NCBI GenBank assembly: GCA_016295455.1
Contig: JAEDLE010000054.1
Location: 1 to 10,378, forward strand
DNA from: Bacteroidales bacterium
GTDB lineage: Bacteria > Bacteroidota > Bacteroidia > Bacteroidales > UBA932
Direction of reading: 5' to 3'
Length of the DNA: 10,378 nucleotides
Shown here: positions 1-5,937 of the stretch, piece by piece
Position numbering within the stretch: the stretch's first letter is position 1
Layout: every line of letters begins with the position of its first letter
Position numbers and translations under genes: made by a program
Notes under the pieces: model-generated
What the model saw: the letters and a program-made list of their open reading frames with translations, nothing else
The model's database searches: none
Told to the model about the DNA's origin: nothing

Positions 1-854
1 CCGCGGTCATCATCGTCGTGTTCCCCGTGATGCCCTTCTCCGGGTCCATCTCCGTCATCATCGTGATGTCCGTGGTGAGGGTCATCATCCCCGTCGTGAT
101 CCCCGTCGTGCTCAAGGTCGGTGCCGTTCTCGATGGCGTCGATCCATGCGGCCGAAGTCGCGACCTTGTCGAAATCGAAGAGGCCGGTGTCCAGTATGCT
201 GTCGAAATCCACGTCGCCATAGTCGCACTCGATGATGCGCGCAGACGGCTGGAGAGCCCTGACTATGCGCCTGACCCTGCCCAGATCCTCAGGAGAGACT
301 TCCGAAGCCTTGTTCAGCACCACTATGTTGCAGAACTCTATCTGCTGGATTACCAGGTTCTCGATGTCCTCGTCGGCGATGTCGTCCTTCTCCAGCTTCT
401 CACCACAGTCGAACTCACTCTGCATCCTGAGGGCGTCGACCACCGTGACTATGCAGTCAAGGTACGGCAGACAGTCCATCACATACTCCGGACCTATCTG
501 AGGTATCGCACATATGGTCTGGGCGATAGGTGCAGGTTCGCATATGCCGCTGGCCTCTATGACTATATAGTCGAAGCGGCCGCTATGGGCAAGGTCGCTC
601 AGCTGGGCAACCAGGTCCATCTTCAGGGTGCAGCATATGCAACCGTTCTGCAGAGCGACGAGACTCTCGTCTCCCTGTCCCACGACTCCGCCTTTCTGAA
701 TCAGGTCAGCATCTATGTTGACTTCGCCTATATCATTGACTATGACGGCGAAACGTATGCCTTTCCTGTTGGAGAGTATCCTGTTGACGAGCGTGGTCTT
801 GCCGCTGCCGAGATAACCGGTCAGCAGCAGGACAGGAATCCTGTCTTTTGCCAT
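1..854 (-). CDS. CobW/G3E-family GTPase, putative metal chaperone (partial, C-terminus beyond window)
   Basis: The minus-strand frame is open from an ATG at 854-852 to the window edge: 284 codons visible, no stop reached. The N-terminus is MAKDRIPVLLLTGYLGSGKTT, with the P-loop GYLGSGKT at residues 13-20. A CxCC metal-binding motif (GCICC, residues 71-75) and the G3E-type ExxG (EASG, 100-103) follow. The base-specificity motif at 181-184 reads NKAS rather than NKxD. Residues 248-284 are almost only His, Asp, Gly and Glu (9 His, 14 Asp), the metal-binding linker many CobW proteins carry before their C-terminal domain. Family members use GTP hydrolysis to load Zn or Co into client proteins in the cytosol; the metal and client cannot be read here. 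It starts 12 nt after the purC stop, so it is probably co-transcribed with purC. The family call is firm; the function is inferred. Confidence 0.92.
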   Translation of the reverse strand, partial: MAKDRIPVLLLTGYLGSGKTTLVNRILSNRKGIRFAVIVNDIGEVNIDADLIQKGGVVGQGDESLVALQNGCICCTLKMDLVAQLSDLAHSGRFDYIVIEASGICEPAPIAQTICAIPQIGPEYVMDCLPYLDCIVTVVDALRMQSEFDCGEKLEKDDIADEDIENLVIQQIEFCNIVVLNKASEVSPEDLGRVRRIVRALQPSARIIECDYGDVDFDSILDTGLFDFDKVATSAAWIDAIENGTDLEHDGDHDGDDDPHHGHHDDDGDGPGEGHHGEHDDDDR

Positions 855-866
855 GGCTGCAGGGAA

Positions 867-1805
867 CTACTTCAGGCTCTCGAGGCAGGCCTTGACATTG
901 GCTTCTATGGCCTCGGTGCTGTAGTCACTCTTGACGAAAGCTTCGCCGGTGATGTGCTCGTAGAGCTCGATGTACCTGTCGGTGATGCCGGCAACGACTT
1001 CAGGAGTCATCTCAGGCACCTTCTGTCCGTCCTGGCCCTGGAAACCGTTGGCCATAAGCCACTCCCTCACGAACTCCTTGGAGAGCTGCTTCTGCTTCTC
1101 GCCCTTTGCGAGCCTCTCGCTGTAGCCCTCGGCATAGAAATACCTTGAGGAGTCAGGAGTGTGCACCTCATCCATAAGGTAGATGCGTCCGTCCTTCTTG
1201 CCGAACTCGTACTTCGTGTCCACGAGTATGAGGCCCTGCTTTGCGGCGATTTCGGTTCCCCTCCGGAATATGGCCCTGGTATACTTCTCGAGCTGTTCGT
1301 AATCCTCGGCGGAAACGAGGCCGGAAGCTATGATGTCCTCCTTGGAAATGTCCTCGTCGTGACCCTCGGCGGCCTTGGTGGTAGGAGTGATGATAGGCTC
1401 AGGGAATTTCTGGTTCTCGACCATACCGTCAGGCATAGGGACACCGCAGATTTCACGCTTTCCCGCCTTGTACTCCCTCCAGGCATGTCCTGAAAGATAG
1501 CCTCGGATGACCATCTCCACCTTGAAAGGCTCACACTTGTAGCCCACGGTGACCATAGGGTCCGGAACCGCAACCTTCCAGTTAGGAAGGATGTCAGTCG
1601 TCGCATCCAGGAACTTGGCCGCTATCTGATTGAGCACCTGTCCCTTGTAAGGAATGCCCTCAGGAAGCACCACGTCGAACGCGGAAATCCTGTCAGAAAC
1701 CACCATAACGAGGTACTCGCCTGCATCATAGACGTCACGTACCTTGCCAACGTACTTGCCCTGCTTTCCAGGGAAATCGAAATCTGTCCTAACGATTGCT
1801 TTCAT
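867..1805 (-). CDS. purC: Phosphoribosylaminoimidazole-succinocarboxamide synthase (SAICAR synthetase)
   Basis: The protein has 312 residues and is complete. It catalyses the ATP-dependent joining of aspartate to CAIR in cytosolic de novo purine synthesis. Family signatures run in order: GKVRDVY (20-26) in the nucleotide-binding N-terminal lobe, SDRISAFDVVLPEG (37-50), the substrate-site RGYLSGHAWREY (101-112), TPTTKAAEGHDEDIS (140-153), LVDTKYEFG (194-202) and DEVHTPDSSRY (212-222). It is longer than the roughly 240-residue E. coli enzyme and fits the longer subfamily of about 300 residues. The ATG at 1805-1803 begins the conserved N-terminus. No Shine-Dalgarno sequence is evident, which is normal for the phylum. 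A perfect -7 box lies about 40 nt upstream. The G3E GTPase gene follows after 12 nt, suggesting a two-gene transcript. Confidence 0.97.
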   Translation of the reverse strand: MKAIVRTDFDFPGKQGKYVGKVRDVYDAGEYLVMVVSDRISAFDVVLPEGIPYKGQVLNQIAAKFLDATTDILPNWKVAVPDPMVTVGYKCEPFKVEMVIRGYLSGHAWREYKAGKREICGVPMPDGMVENQKFPEPIITPTTKAAEGHDEDISKEDIIASGLVSAEDYEQLEKYTRAIFRRGTEIAAKQGLILVDTKYEFGKKDGRIYLMDEVHTPDSSRYFYAEGYSERLAKGEKQKQLSKEFVREWLMANGFQGQDGQKVPEMTPEVVAGITDRYIELYEHITGEAFVKSDYSTEAIEANVKACLESLK

Positions 1806-1844
1806 ATTGAAAAAAGATTGTTCTCAAATTGGATTTTAGCTCGG

Positions 1845-1852
1845 CAAATATA
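1845..1852 (-). promoter_or_regulatory. Promoter -7 box for purC
   Basis: Read on the minus strand this is TATATTTG, an exact match to the Bacteroidota TAnnTTTG element. It lies 39 nt upstream of the purC ATG, implying a leader of roughly 30 nt. No TTTG is present at the usual -33 distance; a T-rich stretch on the minus strand (complement of 1861-1870) lies upstream instead. This is a motif match only. Confidence 0.65.
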
Positions 1853-1874
1853 GGCATAAAAACAAAAAAAGGCT

Positions 1875-1882
1875 TATATTTG
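1875..1882 (+). promoter_or_regulatory. Promoter -7 box for tRNA-Gly
   Basis: TATATTTG matches TAnnTTTG exactly and ends 11 nt before the first base of the mature tRNA, so transcription would start a few bases upstream of it. No clear -33 TTTG is seen in the A-rich DNA before it. The box faces away from the purC promoter box. Confidence 0.65.
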
Positions 1883-1893
1883 CCATCGATTTC

Positions 1894-1969
1894 GCGGAAT
1901 TAGCTCAGTTGGTAGAGCGTTGGCTTCCCAAGCCGAAGGTCGCGGGTTCGAACCCCGTATTCCGCTCCA
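1894..1969 (+). tRNA. tRNA-Gly, anticodon CCC
   Basis: A full cloverleaf can be folded by hand. The acceptor stem is GCGGAAT (1894-1900) with ATTCCGC (1959-1965). The D stem is GCTC/GAGC (1903-1906 and 1915-1918). The anticodon stem is 1920-1924 with 1932-1936, with loop TTCCCAA and anticodon CCC at 1927-1929, which reads GGG. The T arm is GCGGG-TTCGAAC-CCCGT (1942-1958). The discriminator base is T1966 and the 3' CCA is encoded at 1967-1969. The variable loop is 5 nt. The gene converges on the lipoprotein gene, which ends 23 bp away. Confidence 0.97.
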
Positions 1970-1992
1970 GTCCTCAGGTCACCGCGGCCCGG

Positions 1993-3066
1993 TCATTCGA
2001 TCAGGTAGTCGGTGACGTTTTTTATGCCCGGTATGCCGTAATAGGCCTCGACCAGGTCCCCTTTCAGATAAATGATACGGCCCAGGTTTTCCGGATTGTC
2101 CACCAGGTTGACCTCATCCCTCAGTTCTCCCTTCTTCAGTTCCACGGACAGCATTGAACCCAGTTCGTCAGTAGTCTTCCTGCTGCCTATGGCACAGTTG
2201 GTTGCGCTCTGGAAAGGTTCTTCCGTCCTGACGCTGGATGTCGACTTGAAAGCCCCGCAGACATAGCCGTACACCCACACGCCCGTCTTTCCTATGTTCG
2301 CGCGCGCAGTATGCACGTCCATCGCGGAGTTCCGACCGTCACCCGCGTCGCCTTCACCTATTATTACGTCAGCCCCGGTCCATACCCTCGAGGTATCTAT
2401 GGATATGACTATGTCGCCCACTCCGCTGCCGTCTCCTCCCGGAGCAGGAGCGGACACGCCTATGGTAAGCACTTCCCTCGGCGCCAGGCTTCTGGTCATC
2501 AGGGATGACTGCTTGCCTCCGTCATCGAGCATCAGACTCACCTCCCCGGGGTTGAAATACGCGATTCTCTGCTCGCGGTATGCGTACAGCAGCTTGCCCG
2601 CCCCGGATTTGAGAAAGAGCAGTCCTTCTGGATATGAAGTCAGGAAATCGGGCGCGACCTTCAGCCTGACCCCTGAATTGACCTGGCTGCAGACCAGCCT
2701 GACCTGCTCCACGCCCCCTTCCGGGACTATCACGCACTGGTCATCGCCATATACCGGGCTGGAGAATGCCGGCTTTTCCATCACCCCCGAACGTACGGAT
2801 ATGTCATAGGTTCCGCTGCGGACTATGAGCTGTTCGGGCAGGTCCCCGAACTTGCCTTCGAACACACCGTTGCCCTTGGCATCCTTCACGCTGAGGCGGA
2901 ACTCGTTGGTGTCGGGAAGTTCCGCCACTGCCCTGGTACTGAACTGGCTCCTGTCAAAGCTTATGGACAGGGCTCCCTTTTCCCCCGAAGAGAACAGGCC
3001 CTCGCAGGAGACGGCCATCGCTGACGACAGCATCAGCAAGGCTATGGTTTCAACAGATTTTCTCAT
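1993..3066 (-). CDS. Putative surface lipoprotein, DUF4493-like plus DUF6359-like domains
   Basis: The protein has 357 residues from the ATG at 3066-3064. That start is preferred over an in-frame ATG 13 codons upstream because it puts a lipoprotein signal at the very N-terminus: MRK, a hydrophobic core (residues 5-19), then AVSC with the lipidated Cys at 21. Residues 28 to about 205 resemble DUF4493: a GALSISFDRS opening, a TRA segment, a DTNEFRLSVKDAKG strand, RSGTYDISV, PVYGDDQ and a Cys-containing strand near 126. Residues 250-357 resemble DUF6359: ARANIGKTGVWVYGYVCGAF (254-273), TNCAIG, VNLVDNPENLGR (319-330) and a YYGIPGIKNVTDY end (342-354). Both assignments are from memory of the families. 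The protein is expected to be anchored in the outer envelope; its function is unknown. It has no operon partner on either side. Confidence 0.85.
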   Translation of the reverse strand: MRKSVETIALLMLSSAMAVSCEGLFSSGEKGALSISFDRSQFSTRAVAELPDTNEFRLSVKDAKGNGVFEGKFGDLPEQLIVRSGTYDISVRSGVMEKPAFSSPVYGDDQCVIVPEGGVEQVRLVCSQVNSGVRLKVAPDFLTSYPEGLLFLKSGAGKLLYAYREQRIAYFNPGEVSLMLDDGGKQSSLMTRSLAPREVLTIGVSAPAPGGDGSGVGDIVISIDTSRVWTGADVIIGEGDAGDGRNSAMDVHTARANIGKTGVWVYGYVCGAFKSTSSVRTEEPFQSATNCAIGSRKTTDELGSMLSVELKKGELRDEVNLVDNPENLGRIIYLKGDLVEAYYGIPGIKNVTDYLIE

Positions 3067-3078
3067 ACGGCTTTTTTT

Positions 3079-3099
3079 CCGCAAGTTTATGGTTTGCGG
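3079..3099 (-). other. Hairpin in the 5' leader of the lipoprotein gene
   Basis: CCGCAA (3079-3084) and TTGCGG (3094-3099) form a perfect 6-bp stem with a 9-nt loop, placed 12 nt upstream of the lipoprotein ATG (minus-strand sense). On the minus strand it is followed by an A run, not a T run, so it is not a terminator for that strand. It could influence translation of the lipoprotein mRNA. Confidence 0.35.
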
Positions 3100-3110
3100 C
3101 GGCAACGGAG

Positions 3111-3186
3111 GTAAAGAATCCGGAAACGTTCAGGTCCGGGGAGGTAAAAGATTCCCATCAGAGTAAAGAATCCTGAACCGTTCGGG
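3111..3186. repeat. Imperfect direct repeats containing two operator-like dyads
   Basis: Bases 3111-3134 and 3163-3186 match at 21 of 24 positions, each GTAAAGAATCC followed by a GAA...TTC dyad. The dyads share the form CCnGAAnnnTTCnGG, at 3120-3134 and 3172-3186, with centres 52 bp apart, about five helical turns. A partial third copy (ggtaaaagattcc, 3143-3155) lies between them. The array sits 54-120 bp upstream of the lipoprotein start, where an operator would be expected. No TAnnTTTG box for that gene was found. The regulator is unknown. Confidence 0.45.
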
Positions 3187-3220
3187 TTATGAGGCCCCTG
3201 AGCGGCATCTGGGCGGGCAT

Positions 3221-3255
3221 AAAAAAAAGCACGGCGTCGCATCACTGCGAAGCCG
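3221..3255 (-). terminator. Intrinsic terminator downstream of the helicase gene
   Basis: On the minus strand CGGC-t-TCGC (complement of 3247-3255) pairs with GCGA-c-GCCG (complement of 3232-3240) across a 6-nt loop, giving 8 pairs with one internal mismatch. TGC and a run of eight T (complement of 3221-3228) follow. It lies about 120 nt beyond the helicase stop and upstream of the lipoprotein gene, so it should separate the two minus-strand transcripts. Confidence 0.7.
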
Positions 3256-3256
3256 C

Positions 3257-3290
3257 ACCACTTAACCTAAACTTAAACTATGAAAAACTT
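3257..3290 (+). other. Leader-like plus-strand sequence before an ATG, origin unclear
   Basis: Directly after the hairpin, the plus strand reads ACCACTTAACCTAAACTTAA then ACTATGAAAAAC. This resembles the A/T-rich leader and MKN start of many Bacteroidales genes, but the frame from the ATG at 3280 gives only 43 codons (to 3411), runs antisense into the helicase end, and its product resembles nothing I know. It may be a relic of a gene start or the conserved flank of a structured element. The resemblance is from memory, not from a search. Confidence 0.25.
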
Positions 3291-3335
3291 CAGTGCAAAT
3301 ATGCAAAAAATATCGGACTTCCAAGAAAAAGACAG

Positions 3336-3354
3336 AAAAAAATTTCATCTGAAA
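3336..3354 (-). terminator. Weak hairpin plus U-tract just after the helicase stop
   Basis: On the minus strand TTTC-agat-GAAA (complement of 3343-3354) is followed by seven T (complement of 3336-3342), starting about 20 nt after the stop codon. The four-pair A/T-rich stem is too weak to rely on. The stronger structure at 3221-3255 is the better terminator. Confidence 0.25.
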
Positions 3355-3375
3355 GACCAATTTTTTCTCCTTTTG

Positions 3376-5853
3376 TCATGCCAGCCTCAGTTTGGCATAT
3401 TTCAAAAGTAATATCTTTTCTCCGTAACTGTCGAAGTCTATTCGAGCCTTAAGGTCTGTCACTGAACCGCTTATTTCCTTTATCACGCCAAAGCCGAAGC
3501 GGTTGTGCTCCACTCTCATCCCGACTTTCAGGCTGAGCACGGACACAGGAACGAAATCCTTGTCACCGGTCCTCGGAGCGGCAGGAACCGGTCTTGAAGG
3601 CCGCGGCAGGGCGGAGCCCCCCGTCCCGGATGAGTTCCCGGACGGATTCGGCCTGCCGGCACTCCGCATCCCGGATGAAGGTCCGGAAGCGCCATATCCC
3701 CTGTATGAAGGTCCGGAAGGGCGCTGGGAGCGGTAAGGGCTACGGTCATATGACGACGCTGCCCGGGAAGTCCCCGCATGGGAAGTTCCGGCCTGTCCAG
3801 GTTCAGGCACGAGGGGATTCGCAATGTACTGGGGATCGATTTCCCGCACGAAACGGCTGACGGGGAAATCCCTGGTCTGGCCGTTCTTCATCCTCGAGCT
3901 GCAGAACGAAAGGCACAGCGCCCTCTTCGCCCTGGTCAGGGCGACATAGAAAAGACGTCTTTCCTCCTCTATGTCGGAAGGCAGTCCCAGCGACTCTGAC
4001 GGGAAAAGGCCGTCCTCCATGCCTGCAACGTATATATATGGAAACTCCAGTCCCTTGGAGGAATGGACGGTCATGAGGGTGACCTTGTTGTTGACATCCT
4101 CTCCCTCCTCTTCCGCCACGTCCACGGCGCTGAGCAGGGAGACGTCCTCGAGAAAGTCCGCGAGGGTCACGAGAGGGATGCTGTCGTCAGGTATCTGGTC
4201 GAGGTCTTCCAGATCACTGTCCGCAAGCATGTCCTCCCTGTACTCATTCGCCTTGCTCTCCACGAACTCCTTGATGCTGTTCATCAGTTCCTCGATATTC
4301 CCGGCCTTGGACTGGGCCTCCACCGAACTCTCTCTCTTGAACGAGGCATAGAGCCCGCAGGCATCGCTTATCGAAGTGGCCAGCACATATGCGTCCTGAG
4401 CCTGGAGCCGGTCGCTGACCCGCGTCACCATATTCCCGAATTCAATCAGACGGTTCAGGGCGGCGCTCTTGAGACCATATTCCGGAAGATTCGGCAGGGA
4501 TATGGCCTCGAAGAGGGAGCAGGAGGCGTCGGCTGCGGCGCGTGCAAGGGCTTCGACCGTGGTGTCGCCTATGCCTCTGGCGGGAGTGTTGACGATTCTC
4601 CGGAAAGACTCGTCATCCCTGTTGTTGACGACAAGCTTGAGATAGGCCATCATATCCTTGATTTCGGCGCGGTCGAAGAAGGAATGCCCTGCATATACGC
4701 GGTATGGGAGATTCCTTTTCCTGAGTGCCTCCTCTATGGCCTTGGACTGGCTGTTGGTCCTGTAGAGTATCGCGAAATCCTCGTATCTGGCGTGGTCTGA
4801 GGACAGTCTCGAAATGATGGACGAGGCTATGAGCAGGGCTTCCTCCCTGTCGGTATATGCCTTGATGAGACGTATCTTCTCGCCCGAGGCGTCATCCGAA
4901 TAGCATTCCTTCGGGATGCGGCCGCTGTTCCTGGCTATCACCGAGTTGGCTGCGTTGACTATGACCTGGGTGGAGCGGTAGTTGCGTTCCAGCTTGAAGA
5001 GGCGGCAGTCGGGATAGTCCCGGCTGAAGTTGAGTATGTTCTCGATTCTTGCCCCGCGGAAACCGTAGATGGACTGGGAGTCGTCCCCCACCACGCAGAT
5101 ATTGCGGTGGAGAGAGGACAATTTCTTGAGTATCAGGTACTGGGAGTAGTTGGTATCCTGATACTCGTCCACAAGAATGTAGTCAAACCTGCCGGCGATC
5201 GAAGAGAGCGCTTCGGGGCTGTTCTTCAGCAGTATGTTCATGTTCATCAGGATGTCGTCGAAGTCCATCACCCCAGCCTTGACCATGGCGTTCTGATATG
5301 CCTCGTACAGTTCCCCCAGACGGGGCATCTTCGACCTGATGTCCTCCTGGGCCTTCTCACCGTTGCGGCGATATGCTGACGCGGTCCACAGGTCGTTCTT
5401 TGCCGCCGATATCCTCGACAGCACCGTCTTGGGCTTGTAGGTCTTGTCATCCAGATTCAGCTCCCTGATGCAGCGCTTCACCGCGCTGAGGGAGTCCGAA
5501 GTGTCGTATATGGTGAAAGAGGACGGGTAGCCGAGCAGGTCGGCATATTCCCTGAGAAACCGTATGAAGACCGAATGGAAAGTGCCCATGCAGAGCCTCC
5601 GGGCGCTCTTCTCCCCTACCATCGTTCCTATCCTTTCCTTCATCTCCGCGGCCGCTTTCTTCGTGAAGGTCAACGCCAATATCCTGTCCGGGGAACAGCC
5701 TTTCGCAAGTGCATATGCTATCCTTCCGGTGAGGACTCTGGTCTTGCCCGCACCCGCTCCCGCGACTATAAGCACGGGACCTTCGATGCTTGTGACCGCC
5801 CTGAGCTGGGCCTCATCGAGACCAGCCGTCAATGCTCCGATTTTGTTTTCCAT
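3376..5853 (-). CDS. pcrA: ATP-dependent 3'-5' DNA helicase, PcrA/UvrD type (superfamily 1A)
   Basis: The protein has 825 residues and is complete. It is an ATP-driven single-strand translocase that unwinds DNA in repair and removal of replication blocks. Superfamily 1A motifs run in order: an AxxQ-type start (EAQLRAV, 14-20), Walker A AGAGAGKT (31-38), motif Ia LTFTKKAAAEMKERI (61-75), Walker B VDEYQDTN (228-235), motif III GDDSQSIYGFRGA (256-268), motif IV LERNYRS (288-294), motif V VTLMTVHSSKGLEF (591-604) and motif VI EERRLFYVALTRAKRA (630-645). Residues about 685-765 are a Ser/Pro/Gly/Arg-rich linker. The last 60 residues (VGMRVEHNRFGFGVIKEI, then an IDFD strand) are the Tudor-like module that binds RNA polymerase in PcrA/UvrD. 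The protein is longer than typical PcrA (about 720-750 residues), mostly because of the linker. It is transcribed alone, divergent from nqrA. uvrD would be an equally fair symbol. Confidence 0.95.
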   Translation of the reverse strand: MENKIGALTAGLDEAQLRAVTSIEGPVLIVAGAGAGKTRVLTGRIAYALAKGCSPDRILALTFTKKAAAEMKERIGTMVGEKSARRLCMGTFHSVFIRFLREYADLLGYPSSFTIYDTSDSLSAVKRCIRELNLDDKTYKPKTVLSRISAAKNDLWTASAYRRNGEKAQEDIRSKMPRLGELYEAYQNAMVKAGVMDFDDILMNMNILLKNSPEALSSIAGRFDYILVDEYQDTNYSQYLILKKLSSLHRNICVVGDDSQSIYGFRGARIENILNFSRDYPDCRLFKLERNYRSTQVIVNAANSVIARNSGRIPKECYSDDASGEKIRLIKAYTDREEALLIASSIISRLSSDHARYEDFAILYRTNSQSKAIEEALRKRNLPYRVYAGHSFFDRAEIKDMMAYLKLVVNNRDDESFRRIVNTPARGIGDTTVEALARAAADASCSLFEAISLPNLPEYGLKSAALNRLIEFGNMVTRVSDRLQAQDAYVLATSISDACGLYASFKRESSVEAQSKAGNIEELMNSIKEFVESKANEYREDMLADSDLEDLDQIPDDSIPLVTLADFLEDVSLLSAVDVAEEEGEDVNNKVTLMTVHSSKGLEFPYIYVAGMEDGLFPSESLGLPSDIEEERRLFYVALTRAKRALCLSFCSSRMKNGQTRDFPVSRFVREIDPQYIANPLVPEPGQAGTSHAGTSRAASSYDRSPYRSQRPSGPSYRGYGASGPSSGMRSAGRPNPSGNSSGTGGSALPRPSRPVPAAPRTGDKDFVPVSVLSLKVGMRVEHNRFGFGVIKEISGSVTDLKARIDFDSYGEKILLLKYAKLRLA
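3675..3719. repeat. Short tandem duplication in the helicase linker
   Basis: The 15-mer ATGAAGGTCCGGAAG occurs at 3675-3689 and again at 3705-3719, a 30-bp period. It lies in the coding sequence for the Gly/Ser/Pro/Arg-rich linker and gives two GPS-containing protein segments. The 30-bp period keeps frame, consistent with linker growth by slippage or duplication. Confidence 0.6.
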
Positions 5854-5881
5854 AATGAAGCGAAATTACGAAAAAAATGGT

Positions 5882-5889
5882 TAAATTTG
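5882..5889 (+). promoter_or_regulatory. Promoter -7 box for the nqr operon
   Basis: TAAATTTG matches TAnnTTTG exactly and ends 48 nt before the nqrA ATG, so the leader would be about 40 nt. No TTTG is found at the usual -33 distance. The box lies in the 84-bp gap between the divergent helicase and nqrA starts. No equally good box for the helicase was found on the other strand. Confidence 0.6.
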
Positions 5890-5937
5890 CGCCGCAAACA
5901 GCCAACTAACTATTTGTACATATAATTCACTTTCATA

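Larger units (their letters stand above)
1843..1884. repeat. Perfect 10-bp inverted repeat holding both divergent -7 boxes
   Basis: GGCAAATATA at 1843-1852 is the exact reverse complement of TATATTTGCC at 1875-1884, with a 22-bp A-rich spacer. The arms contain the two opposing promoter boxes plus the adjoining GCC. The symmetry may simply reflect two promoters with the same extended -7 sequence, or it may be a shared binding site. Confidence 0.6.

Noticed and set aside
18..1148. 376-codon open frame on the plus strand over purC and the GTPase gene
   Set aside because: It lies antisense to two genes with clear catalytic motifs, crosses their junction, and its translation has no recognisable domain. 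It is a shadow of high G+C coding DNA.
1981..1993. Short GC stem as a terminator between the tRNA and lipoprotein genes
   Set aside because: It has only four pairs, overlaps the stop codon and has no T run on either side.
2294..2809. 171-codon plus-strand open frame opposite the lipoprotein gene
   Set aside because: The minus-strand frame has a signal peptide and family-like domains; this one has neither.
3111..3186. Repeats as a CRISPR array
   Set aside because: There are only two full copies and one partial copy, with imperfect identity, irregular spacing and no cas genes nearby.
3280..3411. 43-codon plus-strand frame beginning ATGAAAAAC
   Set aside because: The translation is not protein-like, runs antisense into the helicase 3' end and lacks a clear promoter. 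I keep only the leader-like sequence as a low-confidence feature.
4063..4800. 245-codon plus-strand open frame inside the helicase gene
   Set aside because: It is fully antisense to conserved helicase sequence, with no domain, promoter or ribosome site.
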